Positions 55,305 through 63,731 of a DNA stretch of 64,000 nucleotides are shown one piece after another (position 1 is the first letter of the stretch; each line of letters begins with the position of its first letter). Origin of the DNA: Hyphomonadaceae bacterium (GTDB taxonomy: Bacteria; Pseudomonadota; Alphaproteobacteria; Caulobacterales; Hyphomonadaceae); assembly GCA_016714495.1 (NCBI GenBank), contig JADKDU010000001.1, positions 744,001-808,000 of the forward strand, read 5' to 3'. Under the pieces are notes generated by a model. That model did no database searches, was not told the origin of the DNA, and saw only the letters and a list, made by a program, of their open reading frames with translations. A program made the position numbers and the translations under genes.

Positions 55305-56192
55305 ATGGCCGCTACCGACACGACCGCGACAGGCGCAGACCGGCGCTTCGTGAAGAAGGCGATGTCCGCCCCGTTGCTTGACCGTGATCACGAACTGGAC
55401 CTGGCCACGCGCTGGCGCGTCGAGGGCGATGAAGACGCCCTTCACGAACTGTGCACCGCCTACATGCGTCTCGTCGTGGCGATCGCCTCCCGCTTCCGCA
55501 CCTACGGCCTCCCAATGTCGGATCTCGTGCAGGAGGGGAATGTCGGCCTTATGCTCGCCGCCGCCCGGTTCGAGCCCGAGCGCGAACTCCGCTTCTCCAC
55601 CTACGCCACCTGGTGGATCCGCTCCTGCGTGCAGGACTATATCCTCCGCAACTGGTCGATCGTCCGCACGGGCACGACCGCCGCGCAGAAATCCCTGTTC
55701 TTCAACCTCCGCCGCCTCCGCGCCCTGCTGCGCGATCCGACCGACGGCGGCCTCTCGCCCGAAAGCCGCGCCTACGTCGCAACCGCGCTCCGCGTGGATG
55801 AAGGCGAAGTCGACCGCATGGCCTCACGCCTCTCCGCCGCCGACCGTTCGCTCAACGCCCCCATCGGCGAAGCCGGCGACAGCGAATGGCAGGACCTGCT
55901 GCCCGACCCGGGCATGCTGCCAGAAGAAGAAACGATGATCGATCGCGACCGCGCGACGCGGAAGATGTGGCTGGCCGAAGCCCTCGCCGATCTCACCGAA
56001 CGCGAAATGATCATCATCCGCGAACGCCGCCTCGTCGAAGAAGGCGTCACCCTCGAAACTCTCGGCCGCAAGCTCGGCGTCTCGAAAGAACGCGTCCGCC
56101 AGATCGAACACCAAGCCCTCCGCAAACTCAAATCCGCCCTCACCCGCATCGTCGGCGATCCGGAAGAAGCCGGCCTTATCCCGTCGATCTGA
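55305..56192 (+). CDS. rpoH: RNA polymerase sigma-32 factor RpoH
   Basis: 295 residues from ATG 55305 (GGAG 7 nt upstream). Sigma-70 region 2 is LMRLVVAIASRF... with DLVQEGNVGLMLAAARFEPE and TYATWWIRSCVQDYILRNWS. The RpoH box QKSLFFNLRR follows directly, which distinguishes heat-shock sigma factors from RpoD. Region 4 ends VSKERVRQIEHQALRKLKSAL. Alphaproteobacteria often have two RpoH paralogues; which one this is cannot be told. It should drive chaperone and protease genes after heat or oxidative stress. Monocistronic. Confidence 0.95.
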   Translation: MAATDTTATGADRRFVKKAMSAPLLDRDHELDLATRWRVEGDEDALHELCTAYMRLVVAIASRFRTYGLPMSDLVQEGNVGLMLAAARFEPERELRFSTYATWWIRSCVQDYILRNWSIVRTGTTAAQKSLFFNLRRLRALLRDPTDGGLSPESRAYVATALRVDEGEVDRMASRLSAADRSLNAPIGEAGDSEWQDLLPDPGMLPEEETMIDRDRATRKMWLAEALADLTEREMIIIRERRLVEEGVTLETLGRKLGVSKERVRQIEHQALRKLKSALTRIVGDPEEAGLIPSI

Positions 56193-56252
56193 GCGCCAGC
56201 TTTTGAACGTTTACCGGATCATCCTCGGGCCTCGCCCGGGGAGGATCGGCGT

Positions 56253-56702
56253 TTAGCTGAGCCCCATCCCGCGCATAGCGCCCGGGTGGTTGCCCCCCAT
56301 GCCGGCTGAACGCCCTCGTCCAGACCGCGCACGCGCCAGTGCGCGTCCGCCCGCAGTCCGCGCTTGGCCGCACGCCTCGTCGCGCACGATCATATGCACC
56401 AGCGCCCGTTCGTAGGGATCCGTGCTCGGCCCGCCTTACCAGAGCTCGACCTGCCGCCCGATCGTCGACGCCTCCAGCAACGCCTGCGCCTCTCTTGCCC
56501 ACGGCTCGTCCGGCCTCCCGTCATAGCCCGGCGTCGACGCCTCAACTTCGACCAGCCGCACCCGCAGTCCCGTATCCAGCGCCAGCGCCCCCATCCAGCC
56601 CGGCGGCAGGTCGCCCTGCTGCGAGCACCCCGCCGCCAGCGGGGCTAGGACAAAGCACCGCTGCGTCAGCCTGAATTGTCCGAAATCGGCCCCATGGCCC
56701 AA
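56253..56702 (-). pseudogene. Degraded thermonuclease-family (SNase-like) gene
   Basis: The minus strand encodes an SNase-type stretch: LDTGLRVRLVEVEAS, EPWAREAQALLEAS, GRQVELW. An in-frame TAA (after ELW) follows, then GGPSTDPYERALVHMIVRDE in the same frame. The remaining family tail (ARVRGLDEGVQPAWGATTRAL) continues only after a further frameshift. So at least one nonsense and one frameshift mutation separate three recognisable pieces. It starts close to the tRNA-Arg 3' end and has no clear start codon. Assignment rests on motif order, not on catalytic residues, several of which are missing. Confidence 0.6.
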
Positions 56703-56747
56703 ACGATAGGCAGCCGCCGCCGACGCGCAATTGCCCTGAAAGGCGGA

Positions 56748-56824
56748 TGGCGACCCCGGCAGGATTCGAACCTGCGACCTCCGGTTTAGGAAACCGATGC
56801 TCTATCCTGCTGAGCTACGGAGTC
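56748..56824 (-). tRNA. tRNA-Arg (anticodon CCT)
   Basis: The minus strand folds to a full cloverleaf: acceptor GACTCCG/CGGGGTC with one G-T pair, D-stem GCTC/GAGC, anticodon stem TCGGT/ACCGG, and T-arm GCAGG-TTCGAAT-CCTGC. The anticodon loop is TTCCTAA, so it reads AGG. The discriminator is G and the CCA tail is encoded. AGG is rare in this GC-rich genome, so this is a minor tRNA. Confidence 0.97.
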
Positions 56825-57001
56825 GGCGGGGCCTATATGCCCGCGAAGACCGCGCGCCGCCAGCCTGCAGTCGCCCCAACATGACGCGTAATTTAACCAA
56901 GCCCGCGTCAGCGCGCGGCGCCAGCAGCCGTTGCGCGGAAATTGCAGCCCCCCTAGAAGATTGCTGCAGAGCCGCGAAAACACATGCGGCGGGACCGGTA
57001 G

Positions 57002-58060
57002 ATGGACTTCCTTTCGGGCATTCTTAAAGCGCTGGGAGACGCTTGGGCCTCCGTCGAGGGCGCTCTAGTCGCCACCCCGCAGCTCGCCGGCGTCGGCCTG
57101 ATCCTCGCGATCGGCGCCGTCTTTGCGCTGCTCGTGCTCGGCTTCGCCTCCCTGGTCCGTTTAGCTCTCACCATGCGCCGCGCCGCCCTCGCCAGCGCCG
57201 TGAAGCGCGACGACGATGTCGGCGCCCGCATCCTCGTCGTCCGCGGCGGCGCCGGCCGACGCGCCGCCATCTCCGCCTTCCTGCGCAAGGCGGTCGAGGA
57301 CCACCTCAAGAATTACATGTTCGGCGGCCCGTTCCGCGTCACCGTCTATCCCGGCAGCCTCGAGGGCGACGAGCGCGCACACCAGCTCATGAAGCGCACC
57401 GACGCCGACCTCATTCTCTGGGCCGAAGATCCGCGCGGCGCGAAGGGTTTCGCCCGCATCCTCTCGCGCCCGTCCAACCCATTCGAATCCGCCCGTCCGC
57501 CCGTCACCTTCGCCATGCCGAAGGAGAAGCCTGACTGGAACGAGGCGCTCAACCGCGCCATGGCCTACGCCGCCGCAAAACAGTTCCGCCCCGCCCTCGG
57601 CCGCCCACAGGATTTCCGCGCCGAACGCCTGCAGCCCGTCGTTGAATCGCTGATCTCGATCCTCAACCAGAAGCCGCAGGCCGACCCGGCGCTGCTCGCC
57701 GAAATGGTCGATGACGCATCGGCCGGCGCGCTGCAGCTCGCCTTCGCCGGCGACGACACATGGATCGACCGTTCAGTCGACATCGCCCGCTCCACATTGT
57801 CCGAGATCAACCGCTCCGCCGCGCCCGACCGCTGGATCGCCGCCAACATCACGCTGGGCCGCGCCCTGCGCCTGAAAGCCGAGAAACGCTTCGATCCCGT
57901 CATGCTGCGCGAAGGCATCGCCTATCTTACCGAAGCGCTCGAAGCGCTCCGCTCCGAGCCGCGCCTCAAGCTTGCCGAGAGCGCGGCACAAGCCATCGGC
58001 GAGGCGCAGAAGCTCCTCGGCACGCGTCGCAAATTCTCGATTTCCGGCGGCGGGATTTAG
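57002..58060 (+). CDS. Membrane-anchored protein with TPR-like region, unknown
   Basis: 352 residues. One transmembrane helix at about residues 28-58 (LAGVGLILAIGAVFALLVLGFASLV). A short basic linker follows. A GARILVVRGGAGRRAAISAFLRKAVEDHLKNYMFGG segment looks like a receiver- or Rossmann-like beta-alpha unit. The C-terminal half consists of helical repeats resembling TPRs (NEALNRAMAYAAAKQFRPAL, IDIARSTLSEINRSAAPDRW, IAYLTEALEALRSEPRLKLAES). Probably a scaffold at the inner membrane facing the cytoplasm. No family recognised. It converges with the SET gene. Confidence 0.75.
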   Translation: MDFLSGILKALGDAWASVEGALVATPQLAGVGLILAIGAVFALLVLGFASLVRLALTMRRAALASAVKRDDDVGARILVVRGGAGRRAAISAFLRKAVEDHLKNYMFGGPFRVTVYPGSLEGDERAHQLMKRTDADLILWAEDPRGAKGFARILSRPSNPFESARPPVTFAMPKEKPDWNEALNRAMAYAAAKQFRPALGRPQDFRAERLQPVVESLISILNQKPQADPALLAEMVDDASAGALQLAFAGDDTWIDRSVDIARSTLSEINRSAAPDRWIAANITLGRALRLKAEKRFDPVMLREGIAYLTEALEALRSEPRLKLAESAAQAIGEAQKLLGTRRKFSISGGGI

Positions 58061-58063
58061 CCG

Positions 58064-58501
58064 CTATTCAGCAGCCTGCAGCGACTTCTGGTACGCCTTC
58101 ACCTCGGCGCATTGCACGCAACGGCAATTGTCCCCGATATAGGCTTGAAAATACGCCTCGCCGTAGTCGTAGGCCAGCTCGTCGCCCGGCTTGATCGTGC
58201 GCGTGGCATGGATCCACACCTTGCCGCGCCAGATGTTCGGCTCACAGTTCGGCTTGCAGGAATGGTTGATATAGCGCGCCTTGTTATCGCGCCCCTGCCC
58301 GTCGATCGTCGTGCCATTGTCCAGGTCGAACAGGTATTTCGACCGGCTCTTGTACTTCTCTTCCTCGCTGATCGGCCGGCCCGTGTATTCGATGATGCAC
58401 GCGCCCTTCGGAATCCGCGAGTTCGAGAACAGGCCAAGGCCCGCGCTCGCACGCTTCACCACAAGATCGAAATCGCCGGGCTTGTATTTCAGAGAGGCCA
58501 T
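58064..58501 (-). CDS. SET-domain protein-lysine methyltransferase
   Basis: 145 residues, a minimal SET domain with a post-SET cysteine cluster. SAGLGLFSNSRIPKGACIIEYTG is the SET-I opening; NHSC (residues 79-82) and YDYG (111-114) form the SAM/pseudoknot active site. The post-SET residues Cys126, Cys128, Cys131, with Cys82 nearby, could hold zinc. Such eukaryote-like enzymes occur sporadically in bacteria and methylate lysines on histone-like or ribosomal proteins; the target here is unknown. It lacks the extra SET-N domains of larger enzymes. Confidence 0.92.
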   Translation of the reverse strand: MASLKYKPGDFDLVVKRASAGLGLFSNSRIPKGACIIEYTGRPISEEEKYKSRSKYLFDLDNGTTIDGQGRDNKARYINHSCKPNCEPNIWRGKVWIHATRTIKPGDELAYDYGEAYFQAYIGDNCRCVQCAEVKAYQKSLQAAE

Positions 58502-58643
58502 GAACGCGTCGTCCTTGAAAGCAGAGCGGCGTGTTTCACATCACCCCGCCGACAAAGCCAAGAGGCGTTGCAACGTCGTGAACGAAAAAGACGGCGGCGC
58601 GTTCCCGCCTGATCGCGCGAACGCCGCCTCCATCCTCGTCTGC

Positions 58644-58901
58644 TCACCGGTTGTCCACCTGCGCGCGCACTGCCTCGAGCCCCTCGCGTGTCACCCGATA
58701 AGGTCCGCCCTCCTGGCTGCGAATGAACCGCCGCCTGCGCAACCGCCGGAAGACGCCGAGCGTACAGTCCGCCAGCCTCCACCCATCGCGCGTAATACAG
58801 TCAACGGCGATGATGTCGCCGCGCTCGTCCTTCGTTGGATTGATGCGCCCGCCCTGCGCGAGCGCGTGCAGCGTGCGCTGCTCGTACTTCGAGATGTTCA
58901 C
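58644..58901 (-). CDS. YjhX-family (UPF0386) small protein
   Basis: 85 residues: MNISKYEQRTLHALAQGGRI and DGWRLADCTLGVFRRLRRRRFIRS are the family signatures, ending in a winged-helix-like TREGLEAVRAQVD. It is named a toxin in E. coli (YjhX-YjhQ), but no YjhQ-like acetyltransferase antitoxin is present next to it here. The helix-turn-helix look suggests nucleic-acid binding. It precedes the SET gene on the same strand (142 bp gap), so they may be co-transcribed. Confidence 0.87.
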   Translation of the reverse strand: MNISKYEQRTLHALAQGGRINPTKDERGDIIAVDCITRDGWRLADCTLGVFRRLRRRRFIRSQEGGPYRVTREGLEAVRAQVDNR

Positions 58902-59108
58902 TTGAGAAATCGCCTGATCTGAACGGAAACAGGCCCGCGGCCCCTTCGGGCGGCAGGTCGTCCAGCGCGAGCGGCAGCCTCAGCCGGTCTTTACGACCGG
59001 ACGGCGCGGCTCACGAAGCGAAGGCAATCTCGAATGGCATCCATCTCTCCCCTGCAATTGGGGTGGCGGCGATATGACGGCTCGCGAGGGCGAGGTCAAG
59101 CCGCGCTG

Positions 59109-59603
59109 TCATCGATGGCAAGCTGCCGTGCCCGCCAGGCTTGCGGAAGCAGCGGCCATGTCGATGCTGCGTTCCGACTTAACGGCAGGCACGGCGACAA
59201 TGATCGTGCGCGCTTTCCCCAGAGCATCAATCATCGAGACCCCGAAATCCGGGCTGGGTATTTGCGGCATGATCGTCGCGACCAGAAGCGGCCCGTTGTC
59301 CGTCTGTTTCAGCACGCCGCGCGTGCGGAAGTCCGATGCCTTCCCGTTCCGATCAATGAGGGAGAGCTTGGCCTCAGTCTCCCCGCGTCTCCGCCCAGCC
59401 AGTTGTTCGTCGGTATAGGTCAGGACGACACGGCCATCGATCTCGAATGAAAGAACGAGCTGATATCCGGCGTCCGCCGCCGAAAGCTCGCAACTCCCTT
59501 CCGCGCTGCCCGGACGCCCCTCCCACGACTGCGCCAAGGCGCCGGCCACCCCGAGCTGACACGCCAGAATCGCAGGGAAGATCGCCACGCGCCTGCCAAC
59601 CAT
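59109..59603 (-). CDS. Hypothetical secreted protein
   Basis: 164 residues from ATG 59603. The signal peptide (MVGRRVAIFPAILACQLGVAGALAQ) is cleaved near LAQ-SW. The mature part is beta-rich (YQLVLSFEIDGRVVLTYTDEQL, GPLLVATIMPQI) and ends with an alanine-rich stretch. One Cys near the front (SCELSA) and one at the very end (TAACHR) may pair. No recognised family. It stands alone, with a long gene-free stretch upstream. Confidence 0.6.
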   Translation of the reverse strand: MVGRRVAIFPAILACQLGVAGALAQSWEGRPGSAEGSCELSAADAGYQLVLSFEIDGRVVLTYTDEQLAGRRRGETEAKLSLIDRNGKASDFRTRGVLKQTDNGPLLVATIMPQIPSPDFGVSMIDALGKARTIIVAVPAVKSERSIDMAAASASLAGTAACHR

Positions 59604-60280
59604 GAAACACACCCGCACTGAGAGCACTCATACTTAGACGCAGGCTAAGCACAGTTTTCCGCCAACATCACTCGGGGCAGTTTCGCGGAATCCAATCGCG
59701 GCTCCAAACCATCTTTCGCAACATGCTCAACACCCAAGCCTGAAAGCAGATGGCGGATCGAGCCTCGCTCACCCCACCTCGTCCCATCCCGTGAGATATT
59801 GCCCATGTCGCCCCCGCATGGAGGCAGTCGCGATGTTCAACGGCGCGAGGGGCGATGCGATCGAGCGGTTTGGCGCTCCCGAAGACTGTCGTCCATAAAG
59901 CCAATGCGAGGAAAAGCGCCAGGTCCCTTATCGCTGAGACGGGCAAGCACGGCGCAGGGGCTCGGGCGATGGACAGCCCGACCTTTCCGCCGATGGCCTT
60001 GGGGATCCAAGAGGTGAAAGGCCTCCGTGATCCAGCTGGCGAGAAACGATCGCCGGGGCGCGGGGAAACCGTATCCTTGTTTCAACCGGAAGGGCCGCCT
60101 TGAAGCGGCAGCCAATCAGCGGGGCGCCCCCCGCGTCCCCGGCCGTCTATCGGGCCGGAGCTCTAAGCATCCCGCAGAGCGATTGCGCCCGTGCAATCGA
60201 GGGATTGCGTCTGCACGATCTACTCACGCCGTACTGCACAAAATTAGCAACCGCCACACCGCCGCCATTGACTTGCCAGA
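59604..60280. other. Gene-poor stretch between a secreted protein and blaI
   Basis: About 680 bp without a convincing gene. Open frames on both strands (for example minus 59946-59668 and 60115-59837) lack ribosome-binding sites, overlap each other and are rich in Arg, Ser and Trp. Codon phase is not consistent. A GC-rich dyad (CCGGCC...GGGCCGG, about 60139-60160) is present. It could be a decayed gene or a spacer carrying the divergent control region of blaI. Confidence 0.45.
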
Positions 60281-60315
60281 TTACGCGCGTAACTTCAGAT
60301 TAGATTACAGGTGTA
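60281..60315 (+). promoter_or_regulatory. Two BlaI-type dyad operators upstream of blaI
   Basis: TTACGCGCGTAA (60281-60292, perfect palindrome) and TTACAGGTGTAC (60305-60316) share the plan TTAC-N4-GTAM and are centred 24 bp apart. The second contains TACAGGTGTA, a full match to the TACANNTGTA recognised by BlaI/MecI/CopY repressors, and ends 2 bp before the start codon. Confidence 0.7.
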
Positions 60316-60317
60316 CC

Positions 60318-60689
60318 ATGCAAACGATCTCCGACGCCGAGAGCCGCATCATGGAAGCGCTATGGCGCAAGACGCCGCTCAGCGCCGAGCAGATCTTCGC
60401 CGCCGTCGGCGCGGAAAACGGCTGGGCGCCCGCGACCGTGAAAACGCTGGTCACGCGCCTGCTCAAGAAGAAAGCCATCTCTGGCGGCAAAGAAGGCGAC
60501 AGCTATGTCTACCGCCCGCTCATCACGCGCGCTGCGTGGGTGCAGTCGGAAAGCCAGGGCATGCTCGACAAGCTGTTCAAGGGCGAAGTCGCCCCGCTGG
60601 TCGCGCACTTCGCTGAGCATCGCAAACTTTCGGCGAAAGACCTGAAGCAGCTCAAAGCCCTGATCGCCAGGATCGAGGAGGACAAGTGA
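60318..60689 (+). CDS. blaI: BlaI/MecI/CopY-family repressor
   Basis: 123 residues. The winged helix is at residues ~1-70: ISDAESRIMEALWRKTPLSAEQIFAAV and GWAPATVKTLVTRLLKKKAI, with the family YVYRPL strand. The C-terminal helices (LDKLFKGEVAPLVAHFAEH, KDLKQLKALIARIEED) dimerise. Two matching dyads stand directly upstream. The following gene encodes an M56 protease, the usual partner that cleaves BlaI after signal perception. No beta-lactamase is within the operon; targets are probably elsewhere. Confidence 0.92.
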   Translation: MQTISDAESRIMEALWRKTPLSAEQIFAAVGAENGWAPATVKTLVTRLLKKKAISGGKEGDSYVYRPLITRAAWVQSESQGMLDKLFKGEVAPLVAHFAEHRKLSAKDLKQLKALIARIEEDK

Positions 60690-61939
60690 TGAACGCTGTT
60701 CCCACCGAAATCATGGAAGCCATCGTCGAACTCAACATCGCCGCCGCCGTGGCCATCCTCTTCCTGCTCGCGCTGCGCAAACCCGCCCGCCACATCTTCG
60801 GACCGCATGCCGTCTACCTGCTCTGGGCGATCGTCCCGATCGCCGCCGCAGCAACCTTCATCCCGGCGCGCACCGTTGAAACGCTCTCGCTCGGCATGAC
60901 GCTCGAAGAGATCATCGCGCTCGCTGCCCCGCCCGCCGCAGCCTCGCTGTGGGAAACCGTCCTGCCCTACGCGCTCGCCGTCGCGTGGATCGTCGGCGCC
61001 ATTGTGACGGCCGCAGCCCTCGTCAGCCGCCAGGCCGCCTTCCTCCACGACGCCGATCTCGGCCTCGCCGGCCCCGCCATTGTCGGCTTCTCACACCCGC
61101 GCATCGTCACCCCGGATGATTTCGTCCAACGCTTCTCCGAGACTGAGCGCAAGCTCATCCTTGCACACGAGCAGGTTCACATAGACCGCAAGGATGCACG
61201 CATTAACACGCTCGTCGCACTTGTCCGCTGCCTCTTCTGGTTCAACCCGCTGGTTCATATCGGCGCAAAGGCGATGCGCATCGACCAGGAATTGTCGTGC
61301 GACGCCGAAGTGATGGACCGTCGCCCGCGCGTCCGCCGCGCCTACGCCGAGACGCTGCTTAAGACTCAGCTGGCTTCGCGCCCGCTGCCGGTCGGCTGTT
61401 ACTGGCCTGCGGAATCGCAGCATCCGCTGACCGAGCGCGTCGACATGCTGGCCCGCAAGCCTCTCTCCAGTCGCCGTCGCGCCGCCGCTACCGCCATCGC
61501 GCTCGCTCTCACGGCCGGCGCCGGCATCGCCGCCTGGGCCGCCCAGCCCGAGCGCACCATCGTCACCGAAGGCCCCGACGTGCTTTTGCCGTTCGACCCG
61601 ATTCCCAACGACGGTCGCGATCCGCTGGTTCGCGTCAGCTACAAGATCGACGACGCCAGCCCGCGTCCGACGGCCGACTTCAGCCAGCCAGCCTATCCAG
61701 CGCTCTCGCGCAAGCTGCGAGAGGAAGGCGATGTCGTCGTCGAACTCTGCGTCGCGCAAAGCGGCATCGTCGATGACGTGAAGCTGGTGACCTCGTCCGG
61801 CCATCCGCTTCTCGACAACGCGACCATAGCCGGCCTGCAACGCTCTCGTTTCGAACCCGCGACGCGCGACGGCCGCCCCGTCCGCCTGTGCGGCCACCCC
61901 CTCACCATGGGCTGGCGTCTCAACGCCGCGCCGCCCTGA
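60689..61939 (+). CDS. M56-family (BlaR1-like) metalloprotease with TonB C-terminal domain
   Basis: 416 residues from ATG 60689, which shares one base with the blaI stop. Four N-terminal membrane helices with a cytoplasmic gluzincin domain: HEQVH (160-164) is the zinc motif and LSCDAEVMDR the following Glu region. After the fourth helix (TAIALALTAGAGIAAWA) the periplasmic part is not a penicillin-binding sensor but a TonB C-terminal-like domain (YPALSRKLREEGDVVVELCV ... LQRSRFEPATRDGRPV). It presumably inactivates BlaI upon an unknown envelope signal. Confidence 0.9.
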   Translation: MNAVPTEIMEAIVELNIAAAVAILFLLALRKPARHIFGPHAVYLLWAIVPIAAAATFIPARTVETLSLGMTLEEIIALAAPPAAASLWETVLPYALAVAWIVGAIVTAAALVSRQAAFLHDADLGLAGPAIVGFSHPRIVTPDDFVQRFSETERKLILAHEQVHIDRKDARINTLVALVRCLFWFNPLVHIGAKAMRIDQELSCDAEVMDRRPRVRRAYAETLLKTQLASRPLPVGCYWPAESQHPLTERVDMLARKPLSSRRRAAATAIALALTAGAGIAAWAAQPERTIVTEGPDVLLPFDPIPNDGRDPLVRVSYKIDDASPRPTADFSQPAYPALSRKLREEGDVVVELCVAQSGIVDDVKLVTSSGHPLLDNATIAGLQRSRFEPATRDGRPVRLCGHPLTMGWRLNAAPP

Positions 61940-61989
61940 ACCTCGCACCCCCTCGCCCATTCACACATGCTGTTCGAGAGGAGGCTTCC

Positions 61990-62625
61990 ATGTACGGAGC
62001 ATTGCGAAACCGCGCCTACAATTTGTCCCAGCTCGCCGGTCTTTCCACCGCCGTTCTCGTGACCCCGGTCGTCGGCTACGCCCTCGCCAACGGCTTCGCG
62101 ATGGACCTCCACCGCATCGTCGAACAACCCATAACCTTCACGCCCATGATCGACGATTCCATTCCAGACCAACAGGACAACCAAGACCTTCCGCTTTTGG
62201 ATGCGCCGCCTCTTCCAGTTCCCGCACCACGCGCACCCGACGACGTATTCAAGACCGACGATGTCATCATCACTGCTCCGCCGGCGTCAGAAGAAGCACC
62301 GATTGCAAAGCGCGGAAGCGCGCCAGCGCCGAAGCCCGCGCGCACGCGCCCCGTCCTGTTGCCGGAAGCTCCGCCGCCCTATCCGCCGCCGGCCATTCGA
62401 CACAACGAGCAGGGCGTCTCAAGACTTGAAATTTGCATCGATCCGAAGGGCCGTGTCAGCGCAGCCAGCATTGTCGCGAGCAGCGGGTCAGAAGCGCTCG
62501 ATGATGCATCGCTCAAATGGGTGCGCTCGGCACGATTCACGCCTGCTAAACTCGATGGCGCTCCACAATCCGTCTGCGGTCACGCCATCGCCTACGAATG
62601 GAAGCTGGAAGATACCCGCAGGTAA
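61990..62625 (+). CDS. TonB-domain (energy-transducer-like) protein
   Basis: 211 residues from ATG 61990, preceded by GAGAGGAGG. An N-terminal hydrophobic segment (about residues 17-35) anchors it. A Pro/Ala/Asp-rich spacer (~50-135, PPLPVPAPRAPDD and PAPKPARTRPV) follows. A TonB C-terminal domain ends the protein (LEICIDPKGRVSAASIVASSGSEALDDASLKWVRSARFTPAKL). The gene follows the M56 gene by 50 bp and shares its TonB-like module. No exbB or exbD is adjacent, so it may be a periplasmic binding partner rather than a classical TonB. Confidence 0.85.
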   Translation: MYGALRNRAYNLSQLAGLSTAVLVTPVVGYALANGFAMDLHRIVEQPITFTPMIDDSIPDQQDNQDLPLLDAPPLPVPAPRAPDDVFKTDDVIITAPPASEEAPIAKRGSAPAPKPARTRPVLLPEAPPPYPPPAIRHNEQGVSRLEICIDPKGRVSAASIVASSGSEALDDASLKWVRSARFTPAKLDGAPQSVCGHAIAYEWKLEDTRR

Positions 62626-62699
62626 GAGATGAAGCCTTCTCCGCTGTTGGAGAGGGTACGGCCGGCACGCAAAGACGCCCCACGTCTAGCCGGCGCGAG

Positions 62700-62725
62700 G
62701 CCCCCATCCCTCCCCGGATGGGGGC
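62700..62725. terminator. Hairpin between convergent genes
   Basis: GCCCCCATCC (62700-62709) pairs perfectly with GGATGGGGGC (62716-62725) around a CTCCCC loop. It lies between the TonB-domain gene and the convergent SDR and may stop both transcripts; no T-run is present. Confidence 0.55.
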
Positions 62726-62734
62726 TTCGGCTAT

Positions 62735-63529
62735 TCAGCGGGCGCCCTTCGCCCCCGCGATCACCCCGCGCCGCAATTTCACCATACCGCGGATCCAGCG
62801 ATCATAATCGCCGGTCTTGCGCTGCATGTAAGTCGTGACCTGTTGATGCGGCAGGATCAGGAAGCTCTCCGCGTCCAGCCCGGCGATCACTGCGCCTGCG
62901 ACATCATCCGGCGACAGCACGCCATCGACATTCTGCGATCCCGCAGCTCCACCAAGCATCGGCGTATCGACAGCTTGCGGACAGAGAAGCGAGACACCAA
63001 TTCCGCTCTCCTTCGTCGCAATCGCGAGGTGTTCACCAAACCCGATCGCCGCATGCTTCGTCGTGGAATAGACCGCTGACCCGATCTGGCTGAGAAGGCC
63101 CGCTGCAGACACTGTGTTGAGGAAATACCCCGACTTGCGAGCAATCATTCCAGGCAACGCATGGCGAGCCGCATAGACGTGCGCCATCACATTTACCCCC
63201 CACCCCAGCTCCCACACCCCATCTGGGGGGGACCCCGGGTTATCAATGTCCGGATCCGCCCGCGAAATTCCGGCGTTGGAACAGAACAGATCGATCTGCC
63301 CGAACCCGTCCTCGGCCGTGCGGACGATGCGCTGGAGGTCCGCTTCCTTCGTCACGTCGGTCTGAACGGCAATTCCGCCGACGGATTTTGCGACAGCCTC
63401 CGCGCCCGCGCCGTTAAGGTCTGCGACAATGATCGCCTTCGCACCTTCCTGATGGAAGCGCTCAACAAGCGCCTTTCCGATGCCGCTCGCCCCGCCGGTG
63501 ACGATGATGACCTTGTCCGCGACCCGCAT
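62735..63529 (-). CDS. Short-chain dehydrogenase/reductase (SDR)
   Basis: 264 residues. The NAD(P)-binding TGGASGIGKAL is at the N-terminus, DLNG after beta-2 suggests NAD preference, SNAGISRAD is the structural motif and YSTTK gives catalytic Tyr and Lys, with Ser in VSAAG ahead. The C-terminal helix ends MVKLRRGVIAGAKG. Typical length for classical SDRs. Substrate not predictable from sequence. It converges with the TonB-domain gene and diverges from the last gene with 202 bp between. Confidence 0.92.
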   Translation of the reverse strand: MRVADKVIIVTGGASGIGKALVERFHQEGAKAIIVADLNGAGAEAVAKSVGGIAVQTDVTKEADLQRIVRTAEDGFGQIDLFCSNAGISRADPDIDNPGSPPDGVWELGWGVNVMAHVYAARHALPGMIARKSGYFLNTVSAAGLLSQIGSAVYSTTKHAAIGFGEHLAIATKESGIGVSLLCPQAVDTPMLGGAAGSQNVDGVLSPDDVAGAVIAGLDAESFLILPHQQVTTYMQRKTGDYDRWIRGMVKLRRGVIAGAKGAR

Positions 63530-63731
63530 CTATGACGCTCCAAATCTGTGTTTTACGGATGACCATGCCAGCACGATCGATACCCGCAGTCATTAGGGGC
63601 CTGAACAGGGCAAACCGCAGAAATCGCGCCCGACGCGCGATCACTTTGAAGTCGCGGCGCCTGCTGGGGGTTGAGCGGCGTTGCAGCATGGCGCACTTCT
63701 TGCTGCGTTGCGACTAGTTGTTTGCGGGGCT

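Noticed and set aside
58644..58901. Toxin-antitoxin pair built on YjhX
   Set aside because: No YjhQ-like acetyltransferase or other small partner is adjacent; family name alone does not support a TA module.
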